Source: Strobilurus pachycystidiatus
Taxonomy: Eukaryota; Basidiomycota; Agaricomycetes; Agaricales; Physalacriaceae
NCBI GenBank assembly: GCA_019915135.1
Contig: JAHLMK010000010.1
Location: 1,550,001 to 1,614,000, forward strand
DNA length: 64,000 nt
Direction of reading: 5' to 3'
In this document: one piece after another, positions 51,243 to 63,067 of the stretch
How the letters are laid out: each line of letters opens with the position of its first letter
Numbering within the stretch: position 1 is the first letter of the stretch
The notes under the pieces: model-generated
Database searches by the model: none
What the model saw: only the letters and a program-made list of their open reading frames with translations
Told to the model about the DNA's origin: nothing
Program-made: the position numbers and the translations under genes

Positions 51243-52364
51243 GGTCGACATTGGCCGGCATGTTGACTGCCAAGTCGGTCAAGTCGTTGGTTGCGATAAT
51301 AAAGAGCGAACCGGGAGCCCGTGTAGTCTTGCGATCGTAGGATGTTGATATCGATGGAAGGGCGAGATGCTGTTGGCAGAGTGATGGGTGGATTGGAAAT
51401 GGTTCGTGGCTGGGGTACTCTCCATCGTTCTTGGAGACCAGTCCTCACGGAGGACCGGTCATCGACCCGCCGAGGAATGGTCCCATTAGTTCAGTTTCAG
51501 ATTGGGCGTACAATTCGACGAAGACCTGCTATAATACCATATGAAAACAACGTCAAGCTTAGCCCGATTTGAATTAGAAAGGAAGAACCTCTCTCTCAGA
51601 GTTCTAGGTCGACACTGGTGTATAAGGGAAGGTTCCTTGGGCCTCCTAAGTACTCGTGCCAAACTGACTCGCGTGGGATTCAAGCCAATACCACGACCGA
51701 GCACCACCCCCGCCGTTCCTCACGCTCGTTTCGCAGCTAGACTTGCCCGCCTGTCTTGCAGTCGACAGGCGGGACTAGAAGCAAACTGTTTTGAAAGGTA
51801 TTGTGGCGCAATCAAATAATGGTCAATGTTGTTCCTTCGGAAGCGCATGTCAACATAGGCAGAGAATTGAGCATCCACAAAGGTCGATGTATGATTCTGT
51901 GAAGGTAGACGGAACAGCCGTTCCGAAGGAGCATGAGCGACTCAGCACTCAAATCGTCATTCTTTTAAGTCTGGTGACGAATGCCAATTGGGTGCAACGT
52001 GTTGAGATATCGGCCTACCAGTTCAAATATAAGAATGCGCCAGGCTGTATGTCTACGCCTGTCCGCAAGGCAGTAACGAAACCGAGTCAGCTGGTAGCCG
52101 GGCAAACCCTAACCCAACATGCGCATCTAGGGTTAGGTTCCCCTGCATTCAATCGAATCTTCAAAACCAAGCGGTCCAATGCCATCTGCCTTGCTTCCCT
52201 TGCCCCACCCATCTCTCCATCAAAGCACCACCATCCGCCCATCCCATCCACCCACGACGTCTCTAACATCCACACCGGGTAAACAAACACTGCTGGATCG
52301 ATTGGTAGGCTCTTCCTGGCAAGGTTCGTAGCTAAAAGATCGGTGCTAACGATACGTCTCAGAT
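51243..52364. other. Right flank of element B and intergenic
   Basis: No intact gene. A perfect hairpin with 10-bp stem CCCGCCTGTC/GACAGGCGGG lies at about 51748-51775. Telomere-like words AACCCTAACCC (about 52105) and AGGGTTAGG (about 52130) face each other. Short plus-strand frames continue from the left flank of B but soon meet stops. Confidence 0.4.
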
Positions 52365-53147
52365 ATGCAGAAACACACGCATACGAAGCAGGATATGGTC
52401 ACTTACGTGACGCGCAACAGGATGCCGCCGCAACTTCCTATTGGTGGACTGGGTCTGTACTGGCCCAGCCAGCAACCTTGCAGAACTTGCGCGACGGACC
52501 AGTCGGAGCCGGGCAACGGAATTCGAGTCAATGAATTGTGGTTCCAGAGTGCCGCTAGCGATGGAGACGCGACAGATGAACGTCAAAGCCGGAACGCGGT
52601 CGGAATCTCCATGATGCAAAATGTGCATGGCCGCACCAACGCCAATCCACTACGCAGAAACGCGCCTCTCCCACCACAAGCAATCGAAGGGGTACCCATC
52701 GCCCTGCATCCCCTGCTGGAACGCGTCCCACGCAAAGATAGCGTGGACTTGGCGCTTTCCTGGGCAATGGTCAAATCCGCCTGGCCGGCATCGGCTGCCG
52801 CCGAGTTAGCGACGTGCCCGCCGCTGCCGTCAATTGCAGTCACACACCCGTTCCTTCCATGGGTGATAGTCGTCTTTCCAGGACAAGGGAGGGCATACGT
52901 GACGCTGGGGGACGTTTTAACAAGAGTTTGGCAGTTTCTGCATTCGATCGTGGCGGTGGGAGCCGCGGCAAGTATGGGGAGCAGTCACCACCCAGAGCGA
53001 GATGCAGGCGGTCATGTGGCGTATCGGCGGGGACGTGAAGAGTATGCCGCTTCTAAACGCTTGGTGTATTTGGGTCGATGGACAAAGCTGGTCGGGCTGA
53101 CTCGAAAGGCGAGAGAGACCGATACGTGGTGCATGGAGCTACACTGA
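52365..53147 (+). CDS. DUF6699-like protein
   Basis: A single-exon frame of 260 codons. The N-terminal 110 residues are low complexity. From about residue 112 the pattern matches my recollection of DUF6699, a basidiomycete family of unknown function: ALHPLLERVPRKDSVDLALSW, CPPLPSIAVTHPFLPWVIVV, VTLGDVLTRVWQFL and, at the end, LVYLGRWTKLVGL...DTWCMELH. The family is small, probably one beta-rich domain. No signal peptide or catalytic motif is visible. The ATG at 52365 is the first in the frame, and upstream exons are not excluded. Confidence 0.7.
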   Translation: MQKHTHTKQDMVTYVTRNRMPPQLPIGGLGLYWPSQQPCRTCATDQSEPGNGIRVNELWFQSAASDGDATDERQSRNAVGISMMQNVHGRTNANPLRRNAPLPPQAIEGVPIALHPLLERVPRKDSVDLALSWAMVKSAWPASAAAELATCPPLPSIAVTHPFLPWVIVVFPGQGRAYVTLGDVLTRVWQFLHSIVAVGAAASMGSSHHPERDAGGHVAYRRGREEYAASKRLVYLGRWTKLVGLTRKARETDTWCMELH

Positions 53148-53489
53148 ATGTTGACAATGTAGTAGGCACAGTGTGGGCTACGAGATGTATTTATTTAGCA
53201 TCGAGCGAAAATTGTACAAATAGGACAGAAGCATACCTGACGGCGGCGAAACGGGCCTTTGAGATACACGACGACGAGACCTTGATAATTGAAGACTGAG
53301 AAGCTGTGGTCTATGATCAGAAGGATGCTGATCAAGAAGAAAGGAAGAGGACTGTACCAAACCTGCGATGACCTTTACCCAATGAATTCGCTTCCGTGAA
53401 TCTTCAAGGCCACGAAACGGGAAGCTGCCCTCCCCGACCTTGCCCTCTCAACACTTCCTTCGTCCCTATCCACTCCACAAGTTGATAAG

Positions 53490-53748
53490 ATGTCCGGAGG
53501 TAGAAAACGTTCGGCCGAGCTCGCGGATGGTGAAGATCACGCCGAGTTTTCGGTAGTAGCACCACGCGTGCCCTCGTCGTCGTTTTACAACGCTGTATGC
53601 CCCAGATCCACCCAAGTGCAAGTGCGGCCCTAATGATAACGCCATACATCGAATTCTCGACCATGCCTCCGTCAAAGTTGCGTCTAGCACCGTCGATTTG
53701 GCGCGATCCTTTGTGCGAGAACGCCTTCCCGTGGTCGTCTCCTGTTGA
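53490..53748 (+). CDS. Possible mini-gene, unknown
   Basis: ATG at 53490 (MSGGRKRSAELAD). A GT-AG intron of about 75 bases (about 53529-53603) would join it to a second exon (PPKCKCGPNDNAIHRILDH...) that stops at 53746-53748, giving about 60 residues with a CKC pair. The second exon reads like real protein. No family is recognised and no neighbouring support exists. Confidence 0.35.
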
Positions 53749-54655
53749 AAGACTACAGATCCGGCAATATCGCCTGCAATCGAGTATCCGAATATACCAC
53801 GGCCAATGATCGCATTTCCAAATGAGGGGCGTCGTTATGTGATGTAGAGGACGTGCTATGGCGAATTTGTGAGTTCCTGTATGGCCCAGCTTGATGATAA
53901 TATAGAAGCTGGGCTGGTCGCAATCATCCGTTGTTGATCCTGTGGACTCGCACCGACCCGAGGCCTGGCAAAGAAGGCGCTCGGCGGAGTGGGAGCATGG
54001 TGATATATTTGGCAGGGGAAACGACGTTCGGAGGACAGGCGCCAGAAGGAATGGGGGATGAGACGATAATCATGGGCACCATTCAGCATGCCAGCGACAG
54101 AAAGGGACGCATGATGTCGGAGGAAATGCACATCGTTTGAACTGGTAAAAGCATTCGATATATGAGAGGCACGAGTAGAAGATGAGAGCCTACCCGAGTG
54201 GTAAAGCATAGAGAGTCAAGTTCCGTTCTCGTGGATACAAGCTGGAAAGTCGGTGGCAAGACATATGGCACTTGCTCAGCGTCGAACATCATGGAGAAAG
54301 GCAACTATGGCGTGGCAGTGCCAGGTACAGAAATGTATCGGACCGATGAGGCCGTTATGCCGAAGCTGCCGAAATTCAACCGATTCAAGGCCAGCTAATG
54401 GGCCGCTGCTTCAAACCTCCATGTTCATTTGTAGACTCGGACGCTAGAGTCTATGATGGAGGATCCGTAGACGTACTGCAGCCGCTCCATTCACTCACGG
54501 GATCTCACGAGACAGTAAGCGGTGGTCATGAAATGCGCAATGCTTTCCAGTCCGAAGACTGCAGCCCTAAAAAGACAGACATCGAGTCGTATACTACCAC
54601 AGTAAAAACAACATCGTTCATGAATCATGCTCCTCCGCTCGCAGAGCAGCTCCAC
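53749..54655. other. Intergenic with short exon-like plus-strand pieces
   Basis: Two plus-strand stretches (about 53998-54140, MVIYLAGETTFGGQAPEG; 54198-54398, SSVLVDTSWKVGGKTYG to FNRFKAS) look protein-like but are not joined by convincing splice sites. They may be one decayed or poorly resolved gene. Confidence 0.3.
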
Positions 54656-55245
54656 TCATTTACAGTTCGCAACCACATCTTGGCCAGCAGAGATCGCCGA
54701 ATCCAAGCTGTTCTGCGCTTTATCAACAGCTGCATTGTCTCCGCTTTGTCGACGAGTCAACATTCCTTGAAAGAGCAAGTCTTGGTTCGGAAACTCACGT
54801 ATCAATTCCATCAAGAGCACTTTTCGCCGCCTGAAGACCCGCGGCTACCTGGTCCCTTGCCGCTGCTGGCGCTTGCTTCCCCGTAATCAGCGCCCCTGCG
54901 ATCGTCTTAATACCGTCGCTTGCACTGTTGAGACCAGCTTTTGCTGCCGCTACGACGTCGGCGTTGCTGGGACGCTCAATAAGCGTTAACGCCAGAAGGA
55001 TGTTCGGCCGTACTCACGTCGCGTCGATTTGGCCCACGGCAATCTTTGTGGCAGCGAGACTGCCGGCGATCTTGAGGCGCGCGATGTTGCACTGGAGGTC
55101 GCCTATCTGGCGACTACCCAGAGGCGCTATAGAGAAATCAGCTTCCATCGCATTATCAAGATGTCAGCCTACCTGCGCCTGCGCTGAAAAAGAAATCAGT
55201 GACCATCAAGGCCGAGAGAAAGGTGGAGATAGTGAAGCGAAACAT
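54656..55245 (-). CDS. Small secreted protein, four exons
   Basis: Exons 55245-55173, 55126-55018, 54966-54799 and 54743-54656 close exactly to 145 residues, with introns of 46-56 bases. A hydrophobic signal peptide (MFRFTISTFLSALMVTDFFF) is followed by a mature chain made almost entirely of Ala/Asp/Gly-rich helices (CNIARLKIAGSLAATKIAV, AAAKAGLNSASDGIKTIAGA, AAGLQAAKSALDGI, SAISAGQDVVANC). Only two cysteines are present, near the start and end of the mature part. The pattern resembles small secreted helical proteins common in Agaricomycetes, remotely like HsbA/cell-wall mannoprotein families. Function is unknown. It does not appear as one open frame because every exon is short. Confidence 0.87.
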
Positions 55246-56802
55246 CCTGAAGACAAGGATAGAGGGACAGAAGATAGGAGCTAAGAGAATTGCAAGAAAA
55301 GACACCAGGTCTGAGGAAAACGAATGTGTAGTAGGCGGTCAGACCGACCTTTATAAGTACCCTACTAGCCGGCTAAACGTCATGAATTGACACAGGGAAG
55401 GGCCTTCCATCAGCTCATGTCTAGCAATCATTGATATGTTGATATAGCTACCAGAAATCTGACTGCTGGAATTCAGGAAGTCAAAGGGAAAGGCGATGCT
55501 GCGCCACACTTGCTTGACGACGTGCATCAAAAGAAGGCTGTAACTATGATGTTTAGCGCATGAACGACATAGGACTATTCTACTCGCCATGGCCGTATCA
55601 AAGAAGCCTGCCAGGGCGGACAGGCGCATGTACTGTGGAAACTTGATGCAGATGAAGAGTCGTTGCTTCGCTGTTCAAGAAATCAACGCATGTCTCGGTT
55701 TGAGCAAGTGAAAAGAGTATACACCTTTGTCGTGGACGTCGTTGGTGACTCGGAAGAGTCACCGTATTCGCTTAAAAAGTGCTGAATTATTAGTCTGACA
55801 TTACCTGCCAGTGGCATATGAGAGAAATCAAACAACCTCCAAAGCGTGACAATGATGCGAGTCGTCAACCAAGTCGACAAGACCACAGGCAGCCGGCAGT
55901 AGAGGACTACATACGTACTGCATAGTCGCACTGAGTCCTCGAGAATGTTCAGCGAAAGGTATTCGAATCGTCGGAGACTCAGAAAGAGCTCCACTATCAG
56001 CGTCGGAGGCAAGTTGTAATGGAGGGGAGTAATGGAGGGAGCTGCGCCTTTGGAGATCCTGCGGGTCGTACATGGAAATCCTGGAAACAAATTGTGATAC
56101 CGAAGACTATACCGATTATTTTATTTTGTAACTTATGGGTCGAGGTCAGAGTGGCGGAGTTTCAATTTTTGAATATGACAAATTTGCTTTTCCATGCTTG
56201 CAGCTTTACCCACCTCGCGACGTTACGTCGGCGGCGGGCGCGATTACTTGGACCTTTCCCGCTCACCGCAGTCTGGCTTTCTCATTCAAAGCCCTCGGTG
56301 TGCTTGTCCATAGCAAATCTGGCATCGTCTAACAATCCTCGGCTTACTGCGAGTCAGTCCCCACAAAGCTCTTCTCATCCCCGCTTGCACATTCGCGTAG
56401 CTTCAATCCCTTCTACTGTCCACTACTCAAAACTTGACAGCTCTCTGGAGTCACTAGCCTCCTCTGGTCTATGTACTCGGGCTTGGTTCCTTGCTGTAGC
56501 CCTCCGGCAATGACGGCCCGAAGCGTAGCCCTACCACCACCATTTGATGGCGCCCACAAACAATAAAGAGAAGATAAAGAAGTATCCCAAAACGACCATC
56601 GCCTTGTATTTCCATGGCCCTGAAGATCCCAGCCCGCCTCACAATTACTGGATGAGGATGAGGAGGTCTTGTGCTCTATTGTTCTTCGATGACAAGAACA
56701 GCTGGCGCGGGTCTTCATCACAGCATCCTTTTTCTTCTTCTTAATCCCACTGCTGTCAATTCATAGCACCTCTCCCTTCCTTTCACTACCACCACCACCG
56801 CC
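55246..56802. other. Intergenic with a decayed membrane-protein-like gene (minus)
   Basis: On the minus strand 56090-55350 shows hydrophobic segments (STYVVLYCRLPVVLSTWLTT, SYSLLLMHVVKQVW) and an ending (SMIARHELM) typical of the multi-pass proteins abundant in basidiomycetes. No complete gene can be assembled, so it may be a relic. The last about 90 bases hold the 5' leader of the plus-strand gene at 56803 (ACCACCACCACCGCCATG). Confidence 0.35.
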
Positions 56803-58043
56803 ATGTACCCATCGCAGGGGCTCGCAATCGAAATCGCAGGCGACGCCGAACACGACATGCACCCGTTCGCCTACCCTTATTATGACGCAACGACAAACGA
56901 TTGGAATGAAGTGCAGTGGAATTTACACGTTCCGCCGTCTTTTTACGCCCAGCACGACGAAGAGCACCGCAATCCGCTTCCCTATGACAAGAAATCCGAT
57001 AGCAAACTATTCCCATCGGACGACAAGATGCATCCCCCGCCACGAGCCGAGTCACCCACTACCTCCCCCAACTATCTCTACCTCTTTGATGACGACACCG
57101 AGAGCGACAGCTCCGCCTCCAGTTCTAGTTCCCCACAAGTGCTCGACGCCGACGCCTTTGATGATCACCCCCACCCCCACTCTCATCGCTATCCCCCCAC
57201 CCCGCCACCCAACGCCGCAGACGAGTGGCTCGACGCGTGGATGGACTGGAACCCCACATTATGCAGCGAGCCACTCAATCCCATACTCGAACTTGTTGAG
57301 GTCGCCGAGGAGGAACACTCTGACTGGGACGAGTATGGCGATCTCATATCTGCATTCCCTGACCCTCCATCTCCTCCGGCAGTGCCATCGAGATTCAAAC
57401 CATATAATTACAGGAAACGGAGAGGCCAGGGAGCGCTCGATCCGACGAACTATGGGAGCGAAATTCGAGAATCTGGTGCGTGCCGAGTTTTTCCAATTGT
57501 TTTGTTGACCGAGGTACTGACGCGATATAAATCACAGTCGACGGGTGGTTAACAATAACGACCGACTCAAGTGGGGCAATGACCCTGTCGCATCGTTCTT
57601 CGTCTTCCCCTTCTTTGCTACGGCATTCACGATACTCCTCATGTTCACGATCTTCGTTCTCCGCTTCATCCGAATCATCATACCATTCCCCGTCCTCCTC
57701 CTGCCTGCGACACATATTCGTCGACGCGTACGACGCTATCGCCTCCGTCCCCGACCTCATGCGGGACCTCGCTTATACCCCGTCACACCTCCCTCCCGGC
57801 GTAGCCGACTTCCACGGCCACGAACGCTGGCTCATCCTGCGCGAAATAGGGTGGTACATCTGTGCCCGAATTCGTGAAGCGGAGATAGACTGGGAGAGGG
57901 AGAAAACGAATAGGGAGGTCAAGATGCCAGTGGAAAGGGACTCGAGCAGGCATCGGGAGGGACAGAAGAAGAAGCGGCGGAGAAGAGAGACGAGCGTCAT
58001 CCACCCAAGTAGCGATGAGGACTGGGCGTCTTATGCAGCATAG
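56803..58043 (+). CDS. Unknown protein with acidic/Pro-rich body and basic tail
   Basis: Two exons (56803-57475, 57538-58043; intron 62 bases) give 392 residues. The sequence is rich in His/Pro/Asp/Ser (DDDTESDSSASSSSS; HPHPHSHRYPPTPPP). It contains short conserved-looking parts: DEWLDAWMDWNP, a Ser-rich stretch and, near the end, HIFVDAYDAIASVPDLMRDL and GWYICARIREAEIDWEREK. A nuclear-localisation-like run (GQKKKRRRRETS) precedes the C-terminus. There is no signal peptide or known domain. The start codon is in a strong CCGCCATG context. It is probably a nuclear protein, by inference from the basic run only. Confidence 0.75.
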
Positions 58044-58347
58044 GACTGCGATTTTCTACATTACTGTACGAACCCTTGACATATTCGGCGCATTTTGTCG
58101 TCTTCACATTCATTACAGTTTGTTTTGTATTTCTACAGCAAGTTGTAGCAATTATTAGTATTGCCATTAGTAGCACCAGCATTGACACTTTCATTTGTAT
58201 ACCGTTACATTCCTCTATATCCATACCATAATTACAACTGCAGTAATAGGTACTACAGACTCGAACAAGACGGTCGCGCTTGATAATTGTAATGCTAATA
58301 TTTATGGTAGGTGCGTTGTGTATTGAGATGTATTACCGCTCTTTACC
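58044..58347. other. Convergent 3' region
   Basis: About 300 bases between the 3' ends of two converging genes. AT-rich, and likely to hold both poly(A) signals. Nothing else is seen. Confidence 0.5.
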
Positions 58348-59779
58348 TCAAGCATCATAGTCCTCTATGCCAGGCGCTGCTTTAGCCCAGATCCTAGAGC
58401 ACCCCATCTCCAAATCTCCATCTGCCTCGATGTTTGAAGACAGTTTCCCAAGTTGTCCTGGGGCAGGGTTCCTAAACTTGACGCTCTCCTTGAGTCCTAG
58501 CGCCAGATGGATTGCCGCAGGCGGGACCTCGTACGCATCCAGCTTCTCGCCAGAACCGGCCATGAGTCTACGAATGTTGTTGACAGCAACCTCGACCTGC
58601 TGCGTAGCAGGACGCGCGGCTTTGTGTGCGCCAGTGTCTGCAACGTCGCCGACGGCAAAAACGTGTGGGAGGTCCGGGGTGTCGATCTGCATGGTAGGCT
58701 TGACCTTGATGAACCCACTGGAAGGATCGATAGCCGCAGGGGCGAGGGAGAGGAGAGGATCGGAAAGCGGCTTCGAGCCAGTGCAGGGAATCTGCGGAAC
58801 GTTGGTTAGCGCTTAGGCAAATAGTTATTGGACGCAAGCGAACATACCACACAATCCGCCTTGATCTCATGCCCGTCCATCATGACCACTACCTTCTCCG
58901 CAGTAGTATCTTGAATCTCCTTCACCCTCTGCCCTAACACCGTGTTGACCCCGAACTTGGCGCACTGCGCGATCACAATCTCGTGGAGTTTGGGGTGGAA
59001 GCGATTCATCAGCTGGGCGCGCGAGTGGATCAGGATGACCTCCTTCTGGTTGGGGAAGTACTCCGCGATATCCAACGCGACCTGTACGCCGTAGGCTCCG
59101 CCGCCAACGACCGCGACGCGCTTAGCCTCCGCTACCTCCTTCTGTAAGTGGCGGAATCGGGCCACCTCAACAGGCTTTTCGGTGCCAAGCAACTCGACAC
59201 CACCAGTGTTGTTGGCTCCGAGGGTGGTGTACGCCGAGGAGGAGGAGCCAGATGTCCCGGTAGCGATGATGAGATAGTCGTACGGTATTTCTTTGCCGTC
59301 AGCGAGGATGACGGCAGACGGAGTAAGACTTTGTGCGGCGCCTTGGACAAGATGCGGCGTAGACGGCGGATCTGGCAGCTGGCCATCGCCCCCGGGACGC
59401 TCTCCTTGTCCCTCTGCTGCTCCACCGTTAGGCGGAGAGGGTTTGTGAAAAGGCACAACGTATGGCACAAAGGCTTTCTCTGCAAATCCGGGGACGACGC
59501 TTATACGAGGGAAGGCGAACAGATGCTACACGTTGGTCAGTGAAGTGCACCTCTCGCCATAGCGCATAGTGAACGCACCTGGAAATGCGAGTTTTTCTCG
59601 ACGAGCGTCACATCCACGTCTCTGAGCGTCGTCAGCGTCTCCACCGCCTTCATCCCGACATACGAGCCGCCTATCACCACCGCTTTCTTGGTCGACGCAG
59701 TCGTCATGTTGCGCGAGAAGGACTGAGAGATAGAGGAAAGCCTGCGAATGGCCCGTTGAGTCGCCAGTGCTACGGACAA
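58348..59779 (-). CDS. FAD/NAD(P)-dependent oxidoreductase, AIF/AMID (FSP1)-like
   Basis: Three exons (59779-59579, 59525-58848, 58791-58348) give 440 residues. The first about 24 residues (ALATQRAIRRLSSISQSFSRN) look like a mitochondrial targeting peptide, and a Met at residue 25 is an alternative cytosolic start. FAD binding shows VVIGGSYVGMKAVETL then VTLVEKNSHF. A second Rossmann motif VAVVGGGAYGVQVALDIAE binds NAD(P)H. YDYLIIATGT, IPCTGSKP and VFAVGDVADTG are the pyridine-nucleotide-disulphide-reductase hallmarks. There is no redox CxxC pair, as in AIF/AMID proteins. A Pro/Gly-rich insert lies near residue 95-125. Likely a NADH:quinone-type oxidoreductase, by family. Confidence 0.9.
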
Positions 59780-61527
59780 TGCCAGTAGGACGGTCCAAAG
59801 ACGGAGCCGGGCCAGTGGAGTTGGGAGGAAAGGTGCAGTGTGCGATCCATTCGGCGTCGTGACTGTATCAGCTCAAGCCGACAGTACGTATGTCAAGGGC
59901 TAATTTTGAATCTTAGTCACTGCTATCAGATAAGATTGCTAGGCTTGGTCAGCGCCAGGTCAGCGCTTTTAGTCGAAGTGCGAATCGTCGCCTTGTCCTC
60001 ACTGGCGGCCCACAGCTTCATGGGCCCTGCGCCTCCACTGCCATACATCATCATCGTGCGTCCCATCCGCTACACACTCCCGATTGGCTGCTCCACGTCT
60101 CAAATCATGGCTCAGTCGTACTAGACGTGTTGCGGATCAGTATGTTTTATTGACAGGTTCCATCGCAAATCTGATACATGTTGAGGATCGGCAGACCAAA
60201 TGCGTATACACCTGTAGACATCCGAATAGAACCTTACGACGCAGTAAAAGGAAAGTCAAAGATATCGAGAGTTCATTACGCATAATCATATGGGCGGCCT
60301 AGGTAAGGTGAGCTCGAGATCCTGAGTTGCTTCAGAGATATTTTACCGTCTCGCCCATGGCGTAGAGTGTGGCCATAGGGTATTCAGTGAAGTGCATCGG
60401 GAGAACTGAAACATCAATCTACATGGAACCTTCTCCATCCATTCCTTCTAGATAGCGATCATGTGGGACGTGTATGGGTGAACCGTCGGGGAATCACCCA
60501 TTTTCCGCATGATGGTTTACCTCTTTTCCCGACCAAGTGTTGTTGACCATCATGTACGAAAACGGGAAGGAGATGGTAGTCAATTTGCCATCGGAATGCT
60601 GAAGGTAAGGTAGTTAGCTACGAGAATGAGACAAAAAAATGCGTGACTGACAGCTGAAGGAACTCCTCCATTGCTACAGTGTTGTTTCAAAGAACATCCC
60701 AGGACTCGTACGTCGGAGACGGTCGGACGCATCTCATAAAAAAGCGCGACATATATATGGTCCTGCATTCCACAATCAGTGATTCTCGTCGGTTAGAAGG
60801 CATCGCTGGTGCCTCTACGTATTTGTCTCAGTCATGATGCCTGAAGGAATGACAATCAATACTCACAAAGATTCGTGCCAACCGATGGGAGATTGGGAAC
60901 GGTGGCGATATTATACATCTCCAAAATATTGGGATCGCCGATACCTGGCAGTTATGAAGACAGCGGATATGTCTTTGACTACGCGACGGACGTGATAGCT
61001 CGAGAACCTGCGGTTTCTGGCAAGCGCCTGTTCAAGAGTGAGTTTCAAACCCTCTAGCAGCAGTATCGCAATGACCAATTGGCGGAGAGAATGACCTCTT
61101 TGCCCGCAGTAACGTTTTCATCTTTCTCATCCTTGATGTACTGAACAAATGGCCAATGGGGGTCCCAGCCAGATCGTTGATGATATATTTGTCCGTATCT
61201 TGTTTGAAAGATGGCTACGACAAGCCCTGTAAGGACCCTGGCCCGCATCGAAGAGGCACGATCTGGGCACGATGAACAAGTCGTCTGAGAGAGATGTTAT
61301 AAATGACTGATGAACGCTGGCTTTCAGTGAAATGATCCTGCCTATATCAGTCCTGGACTGGCTCCAATGACAGTCAAACCGAAGTAAGTTAGGGGAAGTA
61401 GGAGCTTTCGAAAACACTGAACAGATCTACTTCCCACGTCACGAGCTGCGGATCTGCGGCCCGGCTCGGATTATCGTGACTCCAAACCATATCGGAATTT
61501 TCGTGCTCGTCTTTGCTTCTGACCAAC
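59780..61527. other. Intergenic with decayed minus-strand gene pieces
   Basis: On the minus strand about 61250-60540, several protein-like stretches (AIFQTRYGQIYHQRSGWDP, DPNILEMYNIATVPNLPSVG, DHIYVALFYEMRPTVSD, DGKLTTISFPFSYMMVN) occur in changing frames with intervening stops. They look like remains of one multi-exon gene. No family is assigned. Confidence 0.35.
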
Positions 61528-62898
61528 ATGTCTACCAGGTCCTCTACAGATTTCTCTCTCGCGACGAATCGTCGACTGACTCAAATTGCGTCTCATTTAC
61601 CCAGTGAGAAACCGCGCGTCGTCGTGACGAGATCACTTGGGCCTGATGTTATGCCTCTCCTTACCAGTAGAGCGGATATCGAGGTCGGTCTAGACATCAT
61701 GGACTGGCTGGCGGTATCTCAAAGATGACTGAAGGTAGATCTCTGGCCCGAGGACGATTCATGCGATAGACAATGGCTGTTGGAACACGCCAAAGGCGCG
61801 TCTGCGATTCTAGTGATGGTGACTGACAAGGTGTGTCATTCGTCTACATGACATACATCTCCTAACATGCCTCTAGGTCAACGCAGAGCTTCTTGATGCT
61901 GGTAAAATAATTGCCTGGTTACCATCTCCGAGGTTAATGAACACTCATTACTTTTCTAGCTGGACCTTCTCTGCGCGTCGTATCGACGATGTCTGTTGGT
62001 TTCGGTGAGTTTTGCAACCTTACATGTGATGTCGGTGCCTCACATATCCAGAACACTTTGATACGGCTGAAATCACGAAGCGCGGCATCAGGATGGGCTA
62101 CACTCCCGATGTCTTGACAGATGCAGGTTAGCAGTCGCCCATCATCTCCCTTGGCTCATCTCAAATAAACCCCAAGTCGCCGATGTAACTGTCATGCTGG
62201 CCCTTATGGCTGGAAGGAACGTCGGCGAGACATACAGTCTCGTTCAGGCTGGCCAATGGCCCAATTTCCAGTGGAGTCCTTTCGCATTTTGCGGTCCTCA
62301 ACTATCCACGATGTCAGCGTCGCCCAGTCGCACTGTCGGGTTCCTTGGCTTCGGGCGAATCTCGCAGGCAACTCTCACTCGTCTCGTCGCCTTCGGCATC
62401 ACCTCTTGTATCTACTCTTCGAAGACCTCTTCCAACCCAACCGCTGCCCAAGCCTCCCGTGACGATGCCATACTCCAAAAACATCCCTCGCTCCAGTCTC
62501 TCAGACCTGTCTCACTAGACACTCTTGCGCAGGAGAGCGATATCCTGATAGCTCTTGCTCCCGGTGGCCCCGACACATATCATCTCGTCAACGAAGCGTT
62601 CTTGCGCAAGATGAAAAAACACGCCGTTCTTGTGAATACGGGGCGCGGCACCGTTGTCGACTCAGATGCGTTGGCGAGAGCGCTGAAAGAAGGTTGGATT
62701 TGGGGTGCCGGATTAGACGTCGTCGAAGGCGAACCGAACGTTCCTGGCGACCACCCATTGGTCAAAGAACCGAGATGTGTAACGGTGCCTCATATTGGGA
62801 GCGCGACTCTCGAGACCAGGGTTGGCATGGGTACACTGGCCGTTAACAACTTACTTGCGGCGTTATTTGGGGGTGATATGCCTGCAGAATTGAAATAG
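61528..62898 (+). CDS. D-2-hydroxyacid dehydrogenase, glyoxylate/hydroxypyruvate reductase-like
   Basis: These enzymes reduce 2-keto acids such as glyoxylate or hydroxypyruvate with NAD(P)H. Six exons (61528-61683, 61735-61830, 61877-61901, 61960-62004, 62052-62126, 62177-62898) close to 372 residues. The N-terminal substrate domain contains VVSTMSVGFEHFD and GIRMGYTPDVLTDAVAD. The nucleotide-binding motif is VGFLGFGRISQATL (GxGxxS, as in many fungal members). Catalytic Arg lies in LVNTGRGTVVD, Glu in LDVVEGEP and His in VTVPHIGSATLETR. All catalytic residues are present. The first intron donor and the start at 61528 were chosen because they keep the family frame. A 25-base exon is unusually small. 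Confidence 0.92.
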
Positions 62899-63067
62899 TA
62901 CAATACTCGGCCCGCGTATGGTCGACGCCAATGGTAGAGTTACAAAGAACCCGAATAGCTCTAGACGTCACTTAGATATATAACACTTCGGCGATGCATA
63001 AGAACTCCATAAATGTGATAGCATGCTCATCAAGATGTCTACGCCGAGGATATCCCAATCCAAAGCC
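62899..63067. other. Convergent 3' region
   Basis: Short spacer between converging genes. Nothing else is seen. Confidence 0.5.

Noticed and set aside
52365..53147. Antisense frames at 52555-52843 as genes
   Set aside because: They are short mirror frames of the DUF6699-like gene without independent features.
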